The notes under the pieces are model-generated. The model worked only from the letters and a program-made list of their open reading frames with translations, was not told the DNA's origin and searched no databases. This document shows, piece after piece, positions 41,955-42,694 of a stretch of DNA of 42,694 bases (its first letter is position 1; each line of letters opens with the position of its first letter). The stretch covers positions 1 through 42,694 of the forward strand of contig NZ_BLTG01000003.1 of the NCBI RefSeq assembly GCF_017312405.1, given 5' to 3'. The stretch comes from Mycobacterium sp. PO1. Lineage in GTDB: Bacteria; Actinomycetota; Actinomycetes; Mycobacteriales; Mycobacteriaceae. Made by a program: the position numbers and the translations under genes.

Positions 41955-42212
41955 ATGGGCGTGAAGACCGCCACCCGCTGGCTGCTCAGCCGGCGGGTCA
42001 GTGTGGCCGGCATGGTCGAGGTCGGATTGTGGCTGGCAATTCCGTACCTGCTCGTCGGACTGGTGTTCGCGTTCTTCGGCATCGAACAGGTCCGCCACAT
42101 CGAATCGCTGGTCAGCCCGGTGCTTCCGGCCGGCGGTGAGATGGCCGGTTATCTGGTGGTCGCTGGTCTGTGGCCGGCTTTCCTGCTGCTTCCCGCGGTG
42201 TGCGGCGTCTGA
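41955..42212 (+). CDS. Small two-helix membrane protein, second of the cassette
   Basis: 85 residues. Helices at about 18-41 (AGMVEVGLWLAIPYLLVGLVFAF) and 60-83 (GGEMAGYLVVAGLWPAFLLLPAVC) flank a short polar loop. AGGAGA lies 6-7 nt before the ATG, and the gene starts 10 nt after the oxygenase stop. It looks like a diverged copy of the protein at 40863. The final 101 bp lie antisense to the end of the Rv0226c-like gene. No function can be assigned. Confidence 0.7.
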   Translation: MGVKTATRWLLSRRVSVAGMVEVGLWLAIPYLLVGLVFAFFGIEQVRHIESLVSPVLPAGGEMAGYLVVAGLWPAFLLLPAVCGV

Positions 42213-42694
42213 CCCGACCCACGACCATCGCAAGCAGGCTGCCGAGGAGCTGGGCCAGCCAGACGAGGTGCGCCGCCAGCAGCACCCCGCGCTGCGGGGC
42301 CTGCGGAGCGTCACCGCCCACCGCGTACACCGCGATGTCGGAGTCCCGATAGGTCAGCGGCAGCGGCAATGATTGCGGGTCGGGGCCTTCGACGACCACC
42401 CAGCGCACCCCGGCGTCGGCGAGGCGGTGCGCGTCCGCCCCACCGATGAGCAGCTGTTGCACCTCGCGGGCCCGGGTGCCCTCCCCGGGAATGAGCCGCC
42501 CGGCGATGACGAGGTCACCGGTGCTGAGGACCTCCGCACGAACCCAGCGCGGCAGCGGATCGAGCACCGGGGCCTCACCCGCCCACGGGAACCGGCGCAT
42601 GCTGTCGACCGGCAACACGGCGACCGGCCCCGGGTCGGCGTTGATCACCGCCGCCGCCCTCTGCCACCCGGGCGGGTAGCGCACCGCCCGCACC
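42112..42694 (-). CDS. C-terminal part of an Rv0226c-like membrane protein (5' end outside window)
   Basis: About 194 residues visible, open to the right edge, so the start is missing. The visible part begins with a soluble region (VAVLPVDSMRRFPWAGEAPVLDP and VRWVVVEGP) that looks like the external domain of a multi-pass glycosyltransferase-like membrane protein. It then has one membrane helix (LLAAHLVWLAQLLGSLLAMVV) and a basic cytoplasmic tail (VRRRTPREAAGKP). Position after the Rv0225-like glycosyltransferase fits Rv0226c, a conserved membrane protein. A role in envelope glycan assembly is inference. Its last 101 bp overlap the opposing small membrane gene. Confidence 0.75.
   Translation of the reverse strand, partial: VRAVRYPPGWQRAAAVINADPGPVAVLPVDSMRRFPWAGEAPVLDPLPRWVRAEVLSTGDLVIAGRLIPGEGTRAREVQQLLIGGADAHRLADAGVRWVVVEGPDPQSLPLPLTYRDSDIAVYAVGGDAPQAPQRGVLLAAHLVWLAQLLGSLLAMVVGRVRRRTPREAAGKPATDQRPPDNRPSHRRPEAPG

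Overview
The window is chromosomal DNA of a high-GC actinobacterium, almost certainly a non-tuberculous mycobacterium (Mycolicibacterium-like). MmpL3, TrmB, GTP-dependent PEPCK and many lipid-metabolism enzymes are clearly recognisable. From memory, gene order follows M. tuberculosis Rv0206c-Rv0226c (mmpL3, NYN protein, trmB, two GTPase-like proteins, pckA, fadD4, fadE3, Rv0216, lipW, lipC, wax ester synthase, Rv0223c, Rv0224c, Rv0225, Rv0226c). I saw no insertion sequence, phage gene, tRNA, rRNA or CRISPR array.

Layout. 1-7781 (minus): trmB, an NYN-domain protein, mmpL3 and a very large secreted repeat protein that runs off the left edge. 7931-12344 (plus): a translationally coupled pair of degenerate GTPases (the second with a membrane hairpin), then pckA. 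12458-13067: a MazEF toxin-antitoxin pair with a perfect 14-bp operator, inserted where the reference has none. 13131-20272: fadD4 behind a perfect operator/promoter, a crotonase, a divergent SDR/XRE-regulator pair, a fadE3-GntR operon and a double-hotdog hydratase. 20299-22733: an inserted CaiB-amidohydrolase pair. 22739-28717: lipW, a large LuxR-type ATPase regulator and a fused two-module acyl-CoA dehydrogenase. 28887-35413: lipC and a wax ester/TAG synthase facing a lipase-fadD-acyltransferase operon that resembles Rv1426c-Rv1428c; a KstR-type box heads that operon. 35664-37127: an AraC-DinB fusion and a DHFR-like reductase. 37277-40770: an aldehyde dehydrogenase with a second KstR-like box, and a methyltransferase/glycosyltransferase pair sharing a 35-bp divergent promoter. 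40863-42212: two small membrane proteins bracketing an MpaB-type oxygenase. The right edge holds the C-terminus of an Rv0226c-like membrane protein.

How the genes work together. One side is mycolic-acid export (MmpL3) with housekeeping RNA modification and gluconeogenesis. The other is an acyl-CoA activation, beta-oxidation, ester hydrolysis and triglyceride synthesis neighbourhood. It has several local regulators (XRE, GntR, LuxR, AraC-like) and probable sterol or fatty-acid responsive operators. Many genes carry a TANNNT-like hexamer 6-7 nt before the start codon, the mark of leaderless mycobacterial transcripts. The most unusual items are the beta-solenoid/Ig-like surface protein, the TTGAC-N4-GTCAA operator shared by two lipid operons, tandem duplications that contain the stop codons of convergent genes, and the small-TM/MpaB/small-TM cassette.
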